Shown here one piece after another: positions 45,418 to 57,060 of a DNA stretch of 64,000 nt. The first letter of the stretch is position 1. The number at the start of each line of letters is the position of its first letter. Both the position numbers and the translations under genes were made by a program. A model generated the notes under the pieces. That model was not told the origin of the DNA, searched no databases, and worked only from the letters and a program-made list of their open reading frames with translations. Source of the stretch: Paracamarosporium sp. OC-R06-R3 (Eukaryota; Ascomycota; Dothideomycetes; Pleosporales; Didymosphaeriaceae); the NCBI GenBank assembly GCA_019828545.1, contig JACVRA010000117.1, forward strand, positions 121,721 through 185,720. Reading direction: 5' to 3'.

Positions 45418-45928
45418 CGCGTCGAGGGCAAACGACGACGCGTCCTTGGTGCGGCGTAGGGCATGGAGAAGTTTGGGCGGGCGGTGGTGGGCGGTGGTGG
45501 GCGGCGTGGAGCAGCGGGATACGCGATGCGTTGAGGGAGCGGCGGCGGCGTCACGAAAGCACATGACCTGGGCCAGGCTGCGTGAGGGCTAAAAAAGCAC
45601 AGCCGGCCCTGCGTTGCATGTACAGGTGGAGCCTTCAACAAGGCCCCACGAGATCATCAGCGGCCTGCAGACGGCACCCTCATAGGCTGTGCTGGGCCTT
45701 CGTCGCAGCGATCCCCGTTGCGTGAAACGAGGGGCTTCTGCCTACCACTGCGCCCCCAGCCTGTCCATGTCCGCTCCATGAGCCTTTGTTAACGGGCAAC
45801 CTCCGTGCGCTCTGGTCTCTTCGTCAGCTGCTGCACCGCCCTCTGCACTACTCTCGTTCCTGTTTTCCTGTTTCCCTGTTTCCCTTCTCCTCACGCCACA
45901 TTGCACCCGAGTGCAGCCCACCGCCGCC
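45418..45928. promoter_or_regulatory. Divergent promoter region, DUF2439 / BAR-SH3 genes
   Basis: A 511-base segment between two divergent start codons. The right side (45830-45890) is strongly pyrimidine-rich with CTGTTTCCCTG-like repeats, typical of a fungal core promoter upstream of the ATG at 45929. Confidence 0.5.
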
Positions 45929-47778
45929 ATGCAGAGAATGCAGAGGAAGTTCGGGCGCCTGCCCTTCATGGCGCGGACGCCCAACGAGGCCGACATCGAA
46001 GCCATGCTGCGAGACTTCAACGACAGCGACCAGATGCTGAAGAACGTAAGTGAGCCGGTGCCGTTGGAGGGGGCATTGACCGCCGCAAACAATCCACGCA
46101 GCGGGGTCGCGATGTCCTGCACCACCCTGCATCCTGCAATTCCACGCCCAGTCGCAGCACTGAGCCCGTTGCATGCACCCTCTGCCAATTGCGTAGCTGA
46201 CACGCCCAGATCGAAGAGGCTTCTGCACAATGGCGCGATGCGTGGACCAACATCCTCAACCACCAGCTCGCGTGCGCCGAGGGCCTGCACAGCATCTACA
46301 AACCCGTCGCCGGCGAGTTCACGAGACACGAGCATGTCGACACCCCGGCCGAGACCATGGAGCGCGCCGTCAAGCTCGAAGAGGCCTTTGCGGAGCTCAA
46401 GACAGACATGATGGAAGAGATCAAAGACATCGACAAGAAGCTCATATTGCCCGCCAAGCTGGCCAGAGATGGCCTGAAGCCCATGAAGAAGGCCATCAGC
46501 AAGCGCGAGGACAGGAAGGTACGGATCGTACTCTCTTTGCTCGTTCGGCCGCTGATTGACATGTCCCCAGGTCGACTACGAACGCTACAAAGGCCGCGCC
46601 GAAGCTCTCCAGAAAAAGAAGACACGCTCCGACAGAGAGAACTCGGCTCTGGCCAAGCACGAAGCCGACCTAGAACGCGCCGTTCATGAATACAACTACG
46701 CCGACGAGGGCCTGCGCAACCAGCTGCCCAAGCTCAACGCCGCTACCTTCTCCTTACTCCCACATCTGCTCGCCAACCAGATCATCCTCCAGAACAATTT
46801 GATTGGCAACCTCTACACTGTGCTGCACCAATATTCGCACGAGCAGGGATACCCAGACCCACCTCCAGAACCTGAAGAGGTCATTCCTTTCTGGGATGCA
46901 AGCTTCACGCCGATGCGCAAAGAAATGGAAGAAAACTTTGAGCTTCTTCGCACTGGAAAAGCGAGAGCCCAGCCGATGCGGCTGCCAGACAAAGGCGACA
47001 CGATAACTGGTGTGTATCTTTTGTGTTTTCTCTCATGTCTGGCTTCGACAAATGCGAAGTTTGATCTATTGTTCTCTCATCCCTCCCACGTCCTAACGAG
47101 CTCCTCGTTTCTGCCTATGTGTTGTATACAAAAAACTAACGCGCGATTACAGGCATTGGTATTAGGAACAGAGTCATGCCTGGACGGAGAACAAGCAGTA
47201 ACGATACGATTCCAATTCGTGCGAAGTCGCCGAGACCTGAGCGACACAACCTTCCACCTCCAACAGAAGAAGACGGACCACCTCCGCCAAAGTTGAACCT
47301 CGCGAGCAAACCCTCGATGAACTCGCTCAGTGCATCCAAGCCCAGAATTGGGGGAACATCCCCTGGTCTGATTCCCACTCCGACGTTTGATCAATTTGGC
47401 AGGCGGACTTCTTCTTATTCTGACGCGTCATCGAGCTACACAAATGGCCACGACGACTATTTCGGCAGCAGCAACGGAAATGGAAGGCCGCGTATACCTT
47501 CTACAAGCTCGTCCTATACGGGTGGAGGATATCCGTCTCCACAGTTGATAGCAGCAAAGAAGAAACCACCTCCACCGCCACCGCCAAAGAAGGTTGGGTC
47601 ATTTCACGGAGAGTACGTCACGGCGATGTACGACTTCGATTCGCAGAACGAGGGTGATTTGTCATTCAGAGAGGGAGACAAGATCCGTGTGATTAAAAAG
47701 ACGAACAGCTCACAGGACTGGTGGGAAGGCGAACTGCGGGGGTACCGGGGAAGTTTCCCTGCCAACTATGTGAAGTGA
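45929..47778 (+). CDS. BAR-SH3 (amphiphysin/Rvs167-like) protein
   Basis: Four exons: 45929-46045, 46210-46518, 46571-47009, 47153-47778; 496 aa. The N-terminal 260 residues form a BAR domain: MQRMQRKFGRLPF start, EASAQWRDAWTNILNHQ, PMKKAISKREDRK, VDYERYKGRAEALQKK, then ATFSLLPHLLANQIILQNN. A Ser/Pro/Asp linker with a polyproline run (KKPPPPPPPKK) leads to a C-terminal SH3 domain, residues about 439-496 (VTAMYDFDSQNEGDLSF, WWEGELRGYRGSFPANYV). Family knowledge: Rvs167-type proteins bend plasma membrane at endocytic sites and link it to actin through SH3. The start differs from the classical Rvs167/Hob1, so this may be the divergent second fungal BAR-SH3 paralogue. The 5' intron is 164 bp. Confidence 0.9.
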
Positions 47779-48325
47779 TGAGCACCATGATGCGTGTCAT
47801 TTTCAGCGAGCTTCGGCATATTACAGGGAGCGAATCGGTTTATTGCATGGTACGACACAAAAACGACTGCATAGGGAACGGCATGCATGGGTAATGATCA
47901 AACAGAGGATACCTACTGGGTGCGATAGAGGTGCTTCGTCAGTCCACACGACACACCAGATTGCCGTCGGAGTGAATAATAGGGTGACATAGAGTGGCTG
48001 GGATTCCAAACGGCGTTACAAAGGTCCCTCTCTGGAGGGAGCCACTCCTTCATCATGATGTATCGATTGCTTGAGCATGCATCCTATTGATTTGCCATGT
48101 GAATTGAATACCGGTATTATCCTCAGCACAGCCATGCCCCATCCGAGCTCCAACAGCCCCCACATTACCCGATTTAGCTCCCGCTTCCCGCCTTCCCGTT
48201 CCACATGATCGTACCGAGGACAGCCACTGTGTCGGACAGCTCAGCCCTGTGTAGCGCACAAAACCCTCCTCAGCTCCTGCTCATGGCAGACACGCGCTCA
48301 TTCACCACGCGTGCCCTGATCAGCC
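47779..48325. other. Intergenic, tandem plus-strand genes
   Basis: No gene or repeat seen. The last 100 bases before 48326 are C-rich. Confidence 0.6.
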
Positions 48326-49477
48326 ATGGCGGCGGAGGAGCCCGCAGAGCCTGTATGTGTGCCCCTCCAACGCGCGGCCGTTTACGCGTTGTCGTCGTGC
48401 TAACTCTAGCGGACCCAGAGAACTCTACCCGCACTGCTACCGCCCTTCGCTCCGCGTCCTATCCCACCAAAGCCGGCCGTTACCGCATCACACACACCTT
48501 TACCCAATGGCGCCGCAGACTACGGCCAGCAGCCCGTCCTGGAATCAGCGGCTAACGTCCCGCTGACGGACCTGGAATCGCTGCCCACGCTCGCGGGCGA
48601 TCCGTACGAACCATTTCTTGCCAATGAGGACATTAAGAAGTTTCTTGCCATTGATTTAGACCTTAAGAGGCTGAATCGCATACATGGACACCTATGGATG
48701 TGTGGTCGCCCAATGCGCGCGAGAGCGCTGCACAGATACAAGATGCTCGGCATGGAAGCCCTGCCCACGACGCAGATGGATCTGCATCTGCTCCGGTTCT
48801 CCAACAAGCTCATGATCAAGCCTCTTGGGGAGTACATGCTCAGCTATTCCTTCTGGCTCGATTACATATGCGACAACGAAGAATTGCACAAGGCGGCGTG
48901 CGGGTTTCTGCTCAGCTATGTATGGCTGCTTACCACGCCCCTGGACCTCAAACTTGCGCACGAACTGTTCATGATCCCGAGCTTTGTGACATGGCATTGG
49001 TGGAAGTCGTTCGTGGCTGATTTCGTGAAGGAGGTGGATATCAAGGCGCTCGACCAGGTGAACCAGCGTTTTCACTTTGGCGACTTGCGTCTCGGTCGCA
49101 TCAACTCCGTCTACCGCATTCGCTATGCACACACGCATTTCGTGCGCGGATACCTCTATGGGTACAACCGCTATGTCGTCTTTTTCCAGCGCAAGTTCTC
49201 CTGGATCCTCATCGTCTTCGTCTTCTTCTCACTCGTTCTTGCCGCGATGCAAGTCGGCGCTTCAGTGAACCCACTCCAAGACGACAACGCATTCTTAAGG
49301 AGTTGTTACGGGTTTGTCGTATTCAGCATGGTCAGCGTGGCAGCGATTCTAGGCGTCATAGGTGCTCTATTCTTTTTCATATTCTTCTTCAACATGGTCA
49401 CTGCGATAGGGCAGGCAAGGCAATTGGAAGTCAAGAGGGGCAAGTTGGCCGACGAAAGGAAGAGCAAGACAGTTTAA
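48326..49477 (+). CDS. DUF6601-family membrane protein
   Basis: Two exons, 48326-48352 (only 9 codons, MAAEEPAEP) and 48410-49477, joined over a 57-bp intron (GTATGT...CTCTAG); 364 aa. A Pro/Ala-rich N-terminus leads to the conserved core: FLANEDIKKFLAIDLDLKRL, HGHLWMCGRPMRARALH, MDLHLLRFSNKLMIKPLGEY, FHFGDLRLGRINSVYRI. Two or three membrane helices follow (SWILIVFVFFSLVLAAMQVG, GFVVFSMVSVAAILGVIG, FFFIFFFNMV) with a basic tail. This matches the fungal DUF6601 family, whose role is unknown. Relatives are sometimes misnamed subtilisin-like protease; no protease motif is present here. The start is inferred from the small first exon; an alternative start inside exon 2 would lose little conserved sequence. 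Confidence 0.82.
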
Positions 49478-49633
49478 GCACACGGTGCTCTATTCTCAAT
49501 ATCAAGAAACTTAACTAGCTTTATCCCAGCTCCAAACGCCTGTTAACCCACCCCCAACGCCCATACCAAACAACCAACCAACTATATACACCCAGATCCT
49601 CCCCTTCCATCACATCCCATTCCACCCCCACCC

Positions 49634-50411
49634 TCACAACTCATCCTTCCCCCCCGTCTTCCCCTTAACCTGAAACGCCTCAACCGTAACCTCGACCTCA
49701 TTCTTCCCCAACGTCTTATGCGTCACCTTGCCCAGCACAACGCCCTCCTTCGGCTCGGCGCTATAGTTCTCCAAATCCTCATACAGCCCCTCGCAATCCG
49801 AGAGCTTGTCGCTCTCAGGCTCGTCCACGAACAGCGGAAGAATGGGATAGATGGCGCCGGGCGCGAAGAACACGACGTCGTCCTGGACGCTGAAATGCCG
49901 CTGCTTGGGGTTCTTGGTGAGCCTGGCATCGCCGCATTAGCATTGTTTCCCTGCGTTCCCAGCATCCCCCATGATCCCCCAAAGCGAGAAAAAGAAGGGA
50001 AAGGCAAAAAAAAAAAGTGAAAAGAACATACCACTCCCGCACCGCAAACGACAAGTCCTCATACCCCACCTTCAACAGCTCCCTCCCCTCCCCGTGGACA
50101 TCCTTCCCCTCCCACGACCCCGGGTAGTGCTGCTTGTTGTAGAAGACTTTCAGCTGCGGCGCCCATTCCTTGAGCGTCGGGTACATCTCGCCCAGCGTGT
50201 AGATGTGCGCTTTGAACGTCGTGCTGCTGGCGCAGTGCTGCGTGTAGGGGGTTAGGTCTGAGGCGGCCCATTTTGCGGCCCAGATTTCGCCGGCGGGGGT
50301 GGGGTCTTTAGGTTTTGCGGAGGGGGAGGAGTCGGGGGCGGAGGATGATTCGGAGGAGGCGAGGGACGTCGCAGCGAGGAGGGGGAGGGGGAGGAGTGTG
50401 GTTAGGCGCAT
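49634..50411 (-). CDS. ER-luminal protein with KDEL retention signal
   Basis: Two exons on the minus strand, 50411-50032 and 49922-49634, separated by a 109-bp intron (GTATGT...TGCCAG); 222 aa. The start MRLTTLLPLPLLAATSLASS is a classical signal peptide with likely cleavage after Ala/Ser near residue 19. The body contains EIWAAKWAASDLTPYTQHC, TLGEMYPTLKEWAPQL, FYNKQHYPGSWEGKD and, in exon 2, DDVVFFAPGAIYPILPLFVDEP. The protein ends KTGGKDEL, an ER retrieval signal recognised by the Erd2 receptor, so it should reside in the ER lumen. Only one Cys lies in exon 1 and one in exon 2, and no thioredoxin CxxC or chaperone motif is seen, so the role is unknown. In Pezizomycotina HDEL is commoner than KDEL. 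Confidence 0.8.
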
Positions 50412-51494
50412 GGTGGGTGTGGTCTGCGCGGTTTTGGTGGGTTGAGATTCTTTTCTTTCTTTCCTTCTTTCTTTCTTTCTGGCTGGAGATGTGGAACGGT
50501 AGGGAAATTGGGTATATCGGTTCACAACGCGAGCAAGACCAGAACGAGAAGCCAAAGCAAAGCAAAGCAAACTAACAACCACCAGGAAAAGCGGCCGCAC
50601 CTCAACTTTTCTACCGCAAGCTACCCAAGCTCCAAGCTCCGCATTGTACATGCATCTCTGTCCTTTTCTGCGGCTTGCTTCGAGAAGCTTGCCGCATCAA
50701 GTAGTTTGAGACGCTGCCGCACCGTTTTCCCGCTTTCCATATTAACCGCCGGGGTTGGGCTCCACTGTAGGCGAGCACTTGTAGATTAATAGGACACGGT
50801 GGAGTATACGGGAGTCTGGTGACTATATTCTAGCATTAGGGGAGGACACATGTGCCTTGCATGTGAGGGCGTGGAGCATGTCGTGAGCGCAGAGTGGGTA
50901 GAGCGTGAGAGGGAACGTTGGTAGTCACGTGCGAGAAGTTCCACCAATGGCTTTGCGTGTCGTGCGAATCTTGGTTCTGCGATCTAAGCCTCCACTTTCG
51001 TCAATGATACATGTCGGTTCATGGGTACAAGTGGCGCTGGATGGGACGTTGCAAGGCTGGCAGATGGCAACGTTCTTGCAAGCCAGCCTTGCCGGCCTGT
51101 ACAATGACGCAACGAGTGATCGGCGTCGACCCCTGTCTCGCTACCATGCTCCGCCAACCACTCGTCCCCCACGCCGTCTTCTATCACGAAACAAGTTACA
51201 CGCCCGTTAGACTATCCGTTTTGCAGCTGTCAGGTTTGGCTCAGGCCGAACGTTATCATGCTATGCGAGTGGCAAATGCGTGCCGCGTCTTAGGAACAGG
51301 TTTTGGGTCCCTGGTCGATGGGTTGGTAGAGCAAGATGTGGGCTGGATGTGATGTAGTCCGTAAGGGTCCAAGGAACTGATATACAGCGAGGTGGGTCCT
51401 GATGAAGTGAGGTTTTCGACTATGTTGTAGCCTTCAAGGTAGCAAACAGCCGCTACTCTATCGTTTGACCAGAACGAACTGTAAACAATCCACC
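50412..51494. other. Intergenic between divergent genes
   Basis: About 1.1 kb between start codons. It includes a (TTTCC/TTTCT)-rich run at 50451-50480 in the leader of the KDEL gene and no coding signal. Frames at 50905-51350 look accidental. Confidence 0.55.
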
Positions 51495-52471
51495 ATGTCG
51501 TTCTTCAAAAGGAAGAAAGAGCACGACGAGCCCGTCCTCCCCACCGTCCGAGAACCATCCACCTCCCTCGAAGTCCCTCCCAGCATGGACGAGAAACGCA
51601 AAGACAGCGCATCCCTCACGCCCCCCACAAAGCCAACACCAACCCGCAACCCCTCAACACGCATCCAAGAGCCCATCCGCACACCTTCGCAGACCAAACG
51701 CAACCCTCCCCCCGACCGCACCAAGTCCACCGCCTCCAAAAAACCAGAGCGCCCAGGCCTCCAGCGCCGCCGCACAACTGCCCAAACCCGCTACATCGAC
51801 ATGCTCCTCGGCCTCGACAACGTCCCCAAAACGCACAACATCCTCGCCTCCTTCTTCACCTGGATCCTGCTCGCCGGCTACATCGTATTCCCCGCGACCT
51901 TCAACAAGCTGAACGACAAAGAGCTAGACGAGAAAGCGAACAACGCGCTCAAAGCGCACGCACTCGCGACCGTCCGCAACGTGCCGCTGCTGTACGTCGC
52001 GGCCTTTGCGTGCGGCCTAGGCGTCCTAGGCTGCATGTGGCTGTGGTGGAAACACAAGAAGAACTACGTGTGGGTGATTAATAGGATATTCCTGCCCGCG
52101 CTGATGAATAGTGTTGCGGGGTTGATATCGACGCTTGTGAATGTGTATTCTGCGCAGAGCGGTGAGTGGCTTTTTCCTAGGCTATGATGCTATTGAGGTC
52201 GTGACATTGGAATTGTAATGTGTCACGGTACTAATGTATGTGTTGTGTGCTAGGTCAGTACTCGGTCACTGCGCGCGCGACGATTGTCGTTACGGCTGCG
52301 CTGTCTGTCGCTACGTCTGCGTTGTTCCTGCTGTATAATAGCGTGATGTTGTCGTTGATTAAGAGGAAGCATTTGAGGGAGACGGCGGCTGTGGAGAGGA
52401 ATACGAGTTATAGAGATGGCGGTGAAGACGAGCGGGTAGTGGGCGGTAGTGGAGCCACGAGGGTGGCGTAG
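51495..52471 (+). CDS. Four-helix membrane protein, unknown
   Basis: Two exons, 51495-52161 and 52254-52471, with a 92-bp intron (GTGAGT...GCTAG); 294 aa. The first 95 residues are basic, Pro/Thr/Ser-rich and disordered (SFFKRKKEHDE, RNPPPDRTKS, LQRRRTTAQTRY). Four hydrophobic segments follow: NILASFFTWILLAGYIVFPA, VPLLYVAAFACGLGVLGCMW, RIFLPALMNSVAGLISTLV and ARATIVVTAALSVATSALFL. The tail is short and charged. The pattern matches a conserved ascomycete family I cannot name; a role in the plasma or vacuolar membrane is only a guess. The intron falls in the loop before the last helix, and the frame continues without a break. Confidence 0.75.
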
Positions 52472-53360
52472 ATTATCTCTTTTGTTGACTGTATATAGAA
52501 ATTCATCTGACTTGTTATGTCGACATGTAGAATGTTTGAAAGTGTTGTATGCTTGGACAGAGGCTCGATTGGTCAATAAAGAGGATACGGGGAAGGACAA
52601 GGACTCTATCAAATCTACTACGCTAAATAGCACTTGTCCAAGGACCCACTGTATACTAAAGAATGGACTTTCCATCTTAGATCTACTCCAAATCTCCGCA
52701 ACTATCATTCTTAGGCGTAAAGGTGAGATAAGGCCCATCATGACTTGATGTGGGTTGGGAGGTATCGATGGATTACTTGGTGCGCTTGCCTAGGTGTGCG
52801 AGTCGATGTGAACATGTTCAACCTAACATAGACTGGTACCTGTCTTACTTGAGTTCACGCTAATGGATATATCGGGATTTTCCGGATCCATCAGATACGG
52901 AAGATCTGGGGGTCGGAATCCACCATATTATGATCTATCTGGAGTGTTGTTTTTGACGAAAATTTGGCATACGCCTTGGTACAAAAATGATGCAAAAAAG
53001 GTGATTCCCCTAGGAATCAGTACAAAAAAAGAGCAAAAAATTATGATCTATAGTCACTGGTTACAGGAGCAAGCAGGTAAATAATAGCAGGAAATAGAGA
53101 CCTATATGTATGTGTACTCACTAAGAACCGAGCATTATGTAGCACTATAGTGTCCGTCAATATCTAGAACAAGACCTGCAAGACATGCATACGTGTTGAT
53201 ATACAGTGCGTCAATATCATTAGGCGCACTTTGTCGCTGGCTAAACGTTTCGAGGGATAGGACATACTGAGTTGATTCGATCTTTGCAAATCGTGCGCGT
53301 ACTGATTGACATAGAGACATGAGTTTGAAGTTCTTTAACCCATCTTTTTTGCTCTGGTCT
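52472..53360. other. Gap with P450 relic
   Basis: No intact gene. It contains a 75-bp relic of the neighbouring P450's 3' end (separate entry) and A-rich stretches near 52980-53040. A 73-codon frame at 52863-53084 is not convincing. Confidence 0.6.
52678..52752 (-). pseudogene. Relic of a P450 3' end
   Basis: Aligns without gaps to 57056-57130, the last codons and stop of the P450 gene, on the same strand. About 11 of 75 bases differ and nearly all are transitions. It would encode SHDGPYLTFTPKNDSCGDLE plus stop, against SHDGPYLTFIPKNDSCRDLE in the intact gene. No further P450 sequence is recognisable upstream on the minus strand. Confidence 0.8.
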
Positions 53361-56300
53361 CTAGGAGACATTTGCCGTGTGCGATATCATCTCCCTAAAT
53401 CTTGTGGACCAAGAATCATTGCTCATGTTAGATCTGCGGTGATAAGCAATGTGCGATGATACAGCCGCACCAAAGTCGTGACCACGAATGGAATTACGAA
53501 GTTTGGACTCGTGCAGCATCTTAAGTTCATGTGAAGTCGAAAGAAGGAGTGGATGGTTGTCGCCCAGTACGGTCCGGGATAGGTCCTCGACTTTCGAGCC
53601 AATACGTTCTGCGTCTTCGATTCGATCTTGTTTGATATAGACCGTAAAAAGGCTGTTCATGGCGGTAATCGTATCGGGATGCGAGTCACCAAGACGGGCT
53701 TTGATTTCTTTAATGGTGTTCTTTAGAATCTTCTCAGCTTCATCTAAAGCACCCTGGTCTTTAAATATCAATGCCAGGTTATTCTGAGCTCTCAGAGCCA
53801 AGACAGGCCTCTTCAGATCCATCTCTTCCAGCTTCACTAAGATATCCTTGAAAATCTTCTCTGCTTCGGCAAAGCGTTTCTGGTATCTGTAGGTTAATGC
53901 CAAATTGTTCATAGCACCTAGAGTATCGAGTGCATCTGGCCCAGCCTGTCTTTTGTGGTATTCGAGAACCGCAAGCTGGAGAGCCTCTGCCCTGTCGTAC
54001 TGCTCAAGTTCCTGAACAGCCCGTGATAGATTTGATGTCGTCATCCAAATCGACGGGTGATCGTGTGCAAGAATCATTTTCAGGCTGTCCAGAGTTGATG
54101 TGAGTATCCTCTCAGCTTCATCAAACTTTCCTTGTAGAACATGTATCCATCCAAGTGCGTTTCTGGCTTCCAGCCTACGTAGATCTGAATTGTGTGGCAA
54201 TTGATCTTGAAGATCTATCAACTGTTGTATCGCTACCTTTGCCTCGTGGTAGCGTCCGTGAAAGGTGTAGCTAGTCGCTACACATGGAAGCAGTTGATCT
54301 GCCAGTTCCTGGAAGCGACTGCAGCCGGCCTCACTCAGAACCTTAAGTGCATGTGGCAGATAAAGTCTGTACCGATCTGCTATTTCATGCTCCTCCGATG
54401 GGAAACAACGAAGCACAGTGGCGAATGCGTGTGCTGCATGTGTGGATCTACTGCCTTCGCTGGTGAGGTGATGTCGCATGGCCATCGCAAATAACTTGTG
54501 TTGACTGTAAGTTCTGGAAGCTTCTTGAATGCCTTCTTGGTACTGCAAGAATGAGTATTCCACGAGGCGTGCTACGGCGTCTTGTAAGTCGTCTTGATCA
54601 ACATCCAACCCCACCGAGTGTTGCAGTAACGTAAGGGTGATTCCTTGGTTGTCAAGGAAAGCCGCAGTGTATAAGATCTGGATAGCGTTAGTACCAACAT
54701 CCTTCTCCTCTTTGAGGCGTATGAGGGAGACAATCCAAGTCTTCATAATGCTGTTTTGCCTGGAAGGTCGATCGGGATCCTTCTGGTCTCGAAGTAGCAA
54801 CCTACAGGCCTCAGATTCTGAGTCGCGTAAACGGTCAACATAATGTCGAATATTGCCATTCTTTCGTATGAAAGCTGCAGCTTGTGAAATAGCGAGAGGC
54901 AAGTCTCCAAGCTCGTTCAAGAGTGCTCGCTCATCCACAGTAGCTGGTTGGGCGTATTCTTCTGGACTTAGGGGCCTTGTACGATGTAGAAGCTTCCTGT
55001 AAAGTAGAAGTGAATCCGAATTTTGCATAACACTGGCATCAATTCCTCGTCTTGGGCCGTACGGGAAATCAAGAATTCCACTATCCCGAGTTGTCCATAC
55101 AATAGCACCCGTTGCGTCATTGGGGCAAGCTTGTTGCCTTGGGACATACTCCAGATATTGACTTCGAGATTCATCCAGGTCATCTGCGTTGTCAACAACC
55201 ACCAACCAGCTACTTTGACTTTCAATCCATGTCCTTACAGCGCGGAGTTTATCATCTCCTGTCAGGGTATCTGGCAACTTGGCTTCCTTTGCGATTTCTC
55301 CATAACTTCCTGCAAAGAGATTTTTCGAGTCTCCTCGGATCCAAAACATTGAGCAGTTGGTTGCCTCGTGCCGTTGATATGCATAATTGAGAGCAATCTG
55401 GGTTTTACTCAACTGAAGGTCAGATACAGAGCTTTTCAATGTCTGAAACAAGTAATTTTACGTACCCACATCCACCTAACCCCCAGATCGCTATTGCACC
55501 GGACCTCTCCAATGGGAGGATCTTCATCAGTTTTTGATCGAGAATATCTCTGATTACAAAGTTCTCGTTGCGCGCCGGAGCCATTTTATACACTCTGTTA
55601 GACTTATTCATCCGATCTTTTTTTGTGGGATTGTCAGTCTGGTTCGAGATGAGGAGGCCGATAGTGCGGAAACATACCATTGGAGATATACAGACTTCCA
55701 ATTGGTCCTGCCATTACCTTTGGTTGGTAAATTGCAAGGGATTCAAGGTCTAATATATAATTGTCAATCTTTTTCCCTCTACCAAGTGTCTGATTCCTTA
55801 CTACTATGATACTGATTCACGGTACCATTGTATGTTGGCGCGTGAACGGCTCCTCTAATAGAATCGAAGTTGTTCTGCGCCCCAAATCCAAAATTGACAG
55901 GCTGACTTGAAGACCCAGTAGCTACAATGTTGTGTCCACTTCCAGTGTGACTAACGTTGGCCGACTCCGACTCTTCAGGAAGTGAGGGATCTAGCTTTTT
56001 GAGCTCTTCAACAGTAACCACTAGCTGCTCAAATTGCTCTTCGGTTGCTGCGCCCATAGATCGATTCTCAGCCAAAATTTGAATGTCGGCCAATATGCCA
56101 ATCATCAGCTCCTCAACACGACCACTCTTTCCAAGCATTCGAGCAGCCTTTTGATATCGCTCAAATCTGGTGGCATCCTCCCCGGGCAACACTTTCTGAA
56201 AGAGAGCTGAAAGCTTCTCACACTTGACTTTACACTGCGCCAAGACTGGATAGACAGCTTTACAAGTGCTTTCCTTGACCTTGCCAGCCTTGAGTTGTAC

Positions 56301-56465
56301 CTCTGCCTTCATCAATATCTCCAACACTAGTGGTATGCGTGTTGAAACATCTCGAAATGCGGTAGGTAGGCCCGTGGCATCGTGAGCGGCATCATAAAGC
56401 TTCGCGGTGGTTTCAATAATAGTGATCGAGGCTGAGATCAGCCCAAGGACTTCGCCGCCCGACAT
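53361..56465 (-). CDS. NLR: SesA-like / NB-ARC / TPR protein
   Basis: Model on the minus strand: 56465-55802, 55592-55466, 55407-53361; 945 aa in phase. The 209-bp first intron (GTAAGG donor) is the least certain and might hide a small exon. Residues 1-205 resemble the SesA-type helical domain of fungal NLRs (GLISASITIIETTAKLYDA, GLPTAFRDVSTRIPLVLE). A Gly/Asn/Ser linker leads to NPxR-like MAPARNENFV and an intact NB-ARC: P-loop GLGGCGKTQ split by the second intron, Walker B WLVVVDNADD, sensor TTRD, and GDLPLA. The C-terminal third holds kinesin-light-chain-type TPRs (NNLALTYRYQKRFAEAEKIF, NNLALIFKDQGALDEAEKIL). Family knowledge: such proteins oligomerise on sensing a ligand and trigger regulated cell death or defence. 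All motifs look functional and no stop interrupts the main exon. Confidence 0.88.
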
Positions 56466-57060
56466 AGCAAGTGTTGAGCCGTGCAAGGATGTTTCCGTTC
56501 TTCGTCTCGAGTCTTGATGGATGATATGATTAGCGGAGAAGCTCAAGATGATATTTTTAATATACCTAGGGTTGCAAAATTGGTGCTGAAACTGTTGAAA
56601 ATCAGTAGAGTAGAATACGGGGGCGGGGTTTCAGCAGGTGTAGTCAACCACTTACCCACTTAGGAATAGCTTCATCCCCAGTTGGCTAAAATTGTGGTTA
56701 CACCATCAAGTCACTGTAGCGTCAGGTATAGATACTCTTTCCGAGTAGAATGTTAAATTATAGATTGTATTCCCAACGGTTTTTCGGTTGTGGCTAACTT
56801 GCACCATGACTTTCAATTGAGTGATTGAAGGTTCAAGTTCAAAATGATCCTTAAGATTAAAGTATGCAGTGAAAGAAATTGTGCACATTGATCATCGTCC
56901 TGCGAATAAGCGGGCATCGTAAGGAAGAGTCTGCCCCACATTAATTATTTATCTTCCTTATGATTATATCCAAACGACTTTGCTCTGCACTTCGACATAG
57001 TGGTTGTCTGCCAAATACTGGACATTTCCATTATTCTTGAGAAACTTTCTTATCCTAGTT
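56466..57060. other. Intergenic, AT-rich
   Basis: Promoter side of the NLR gene and 3' flank of the P450 gene; no coding signal. Confidence 0.6.

Noticed and set aside
52863..53084. 73-codon plus-strand frame
   Set aside because: Lies in A-rich, relic-bearing DNA, with no helix, domain or relatives that I recognise.
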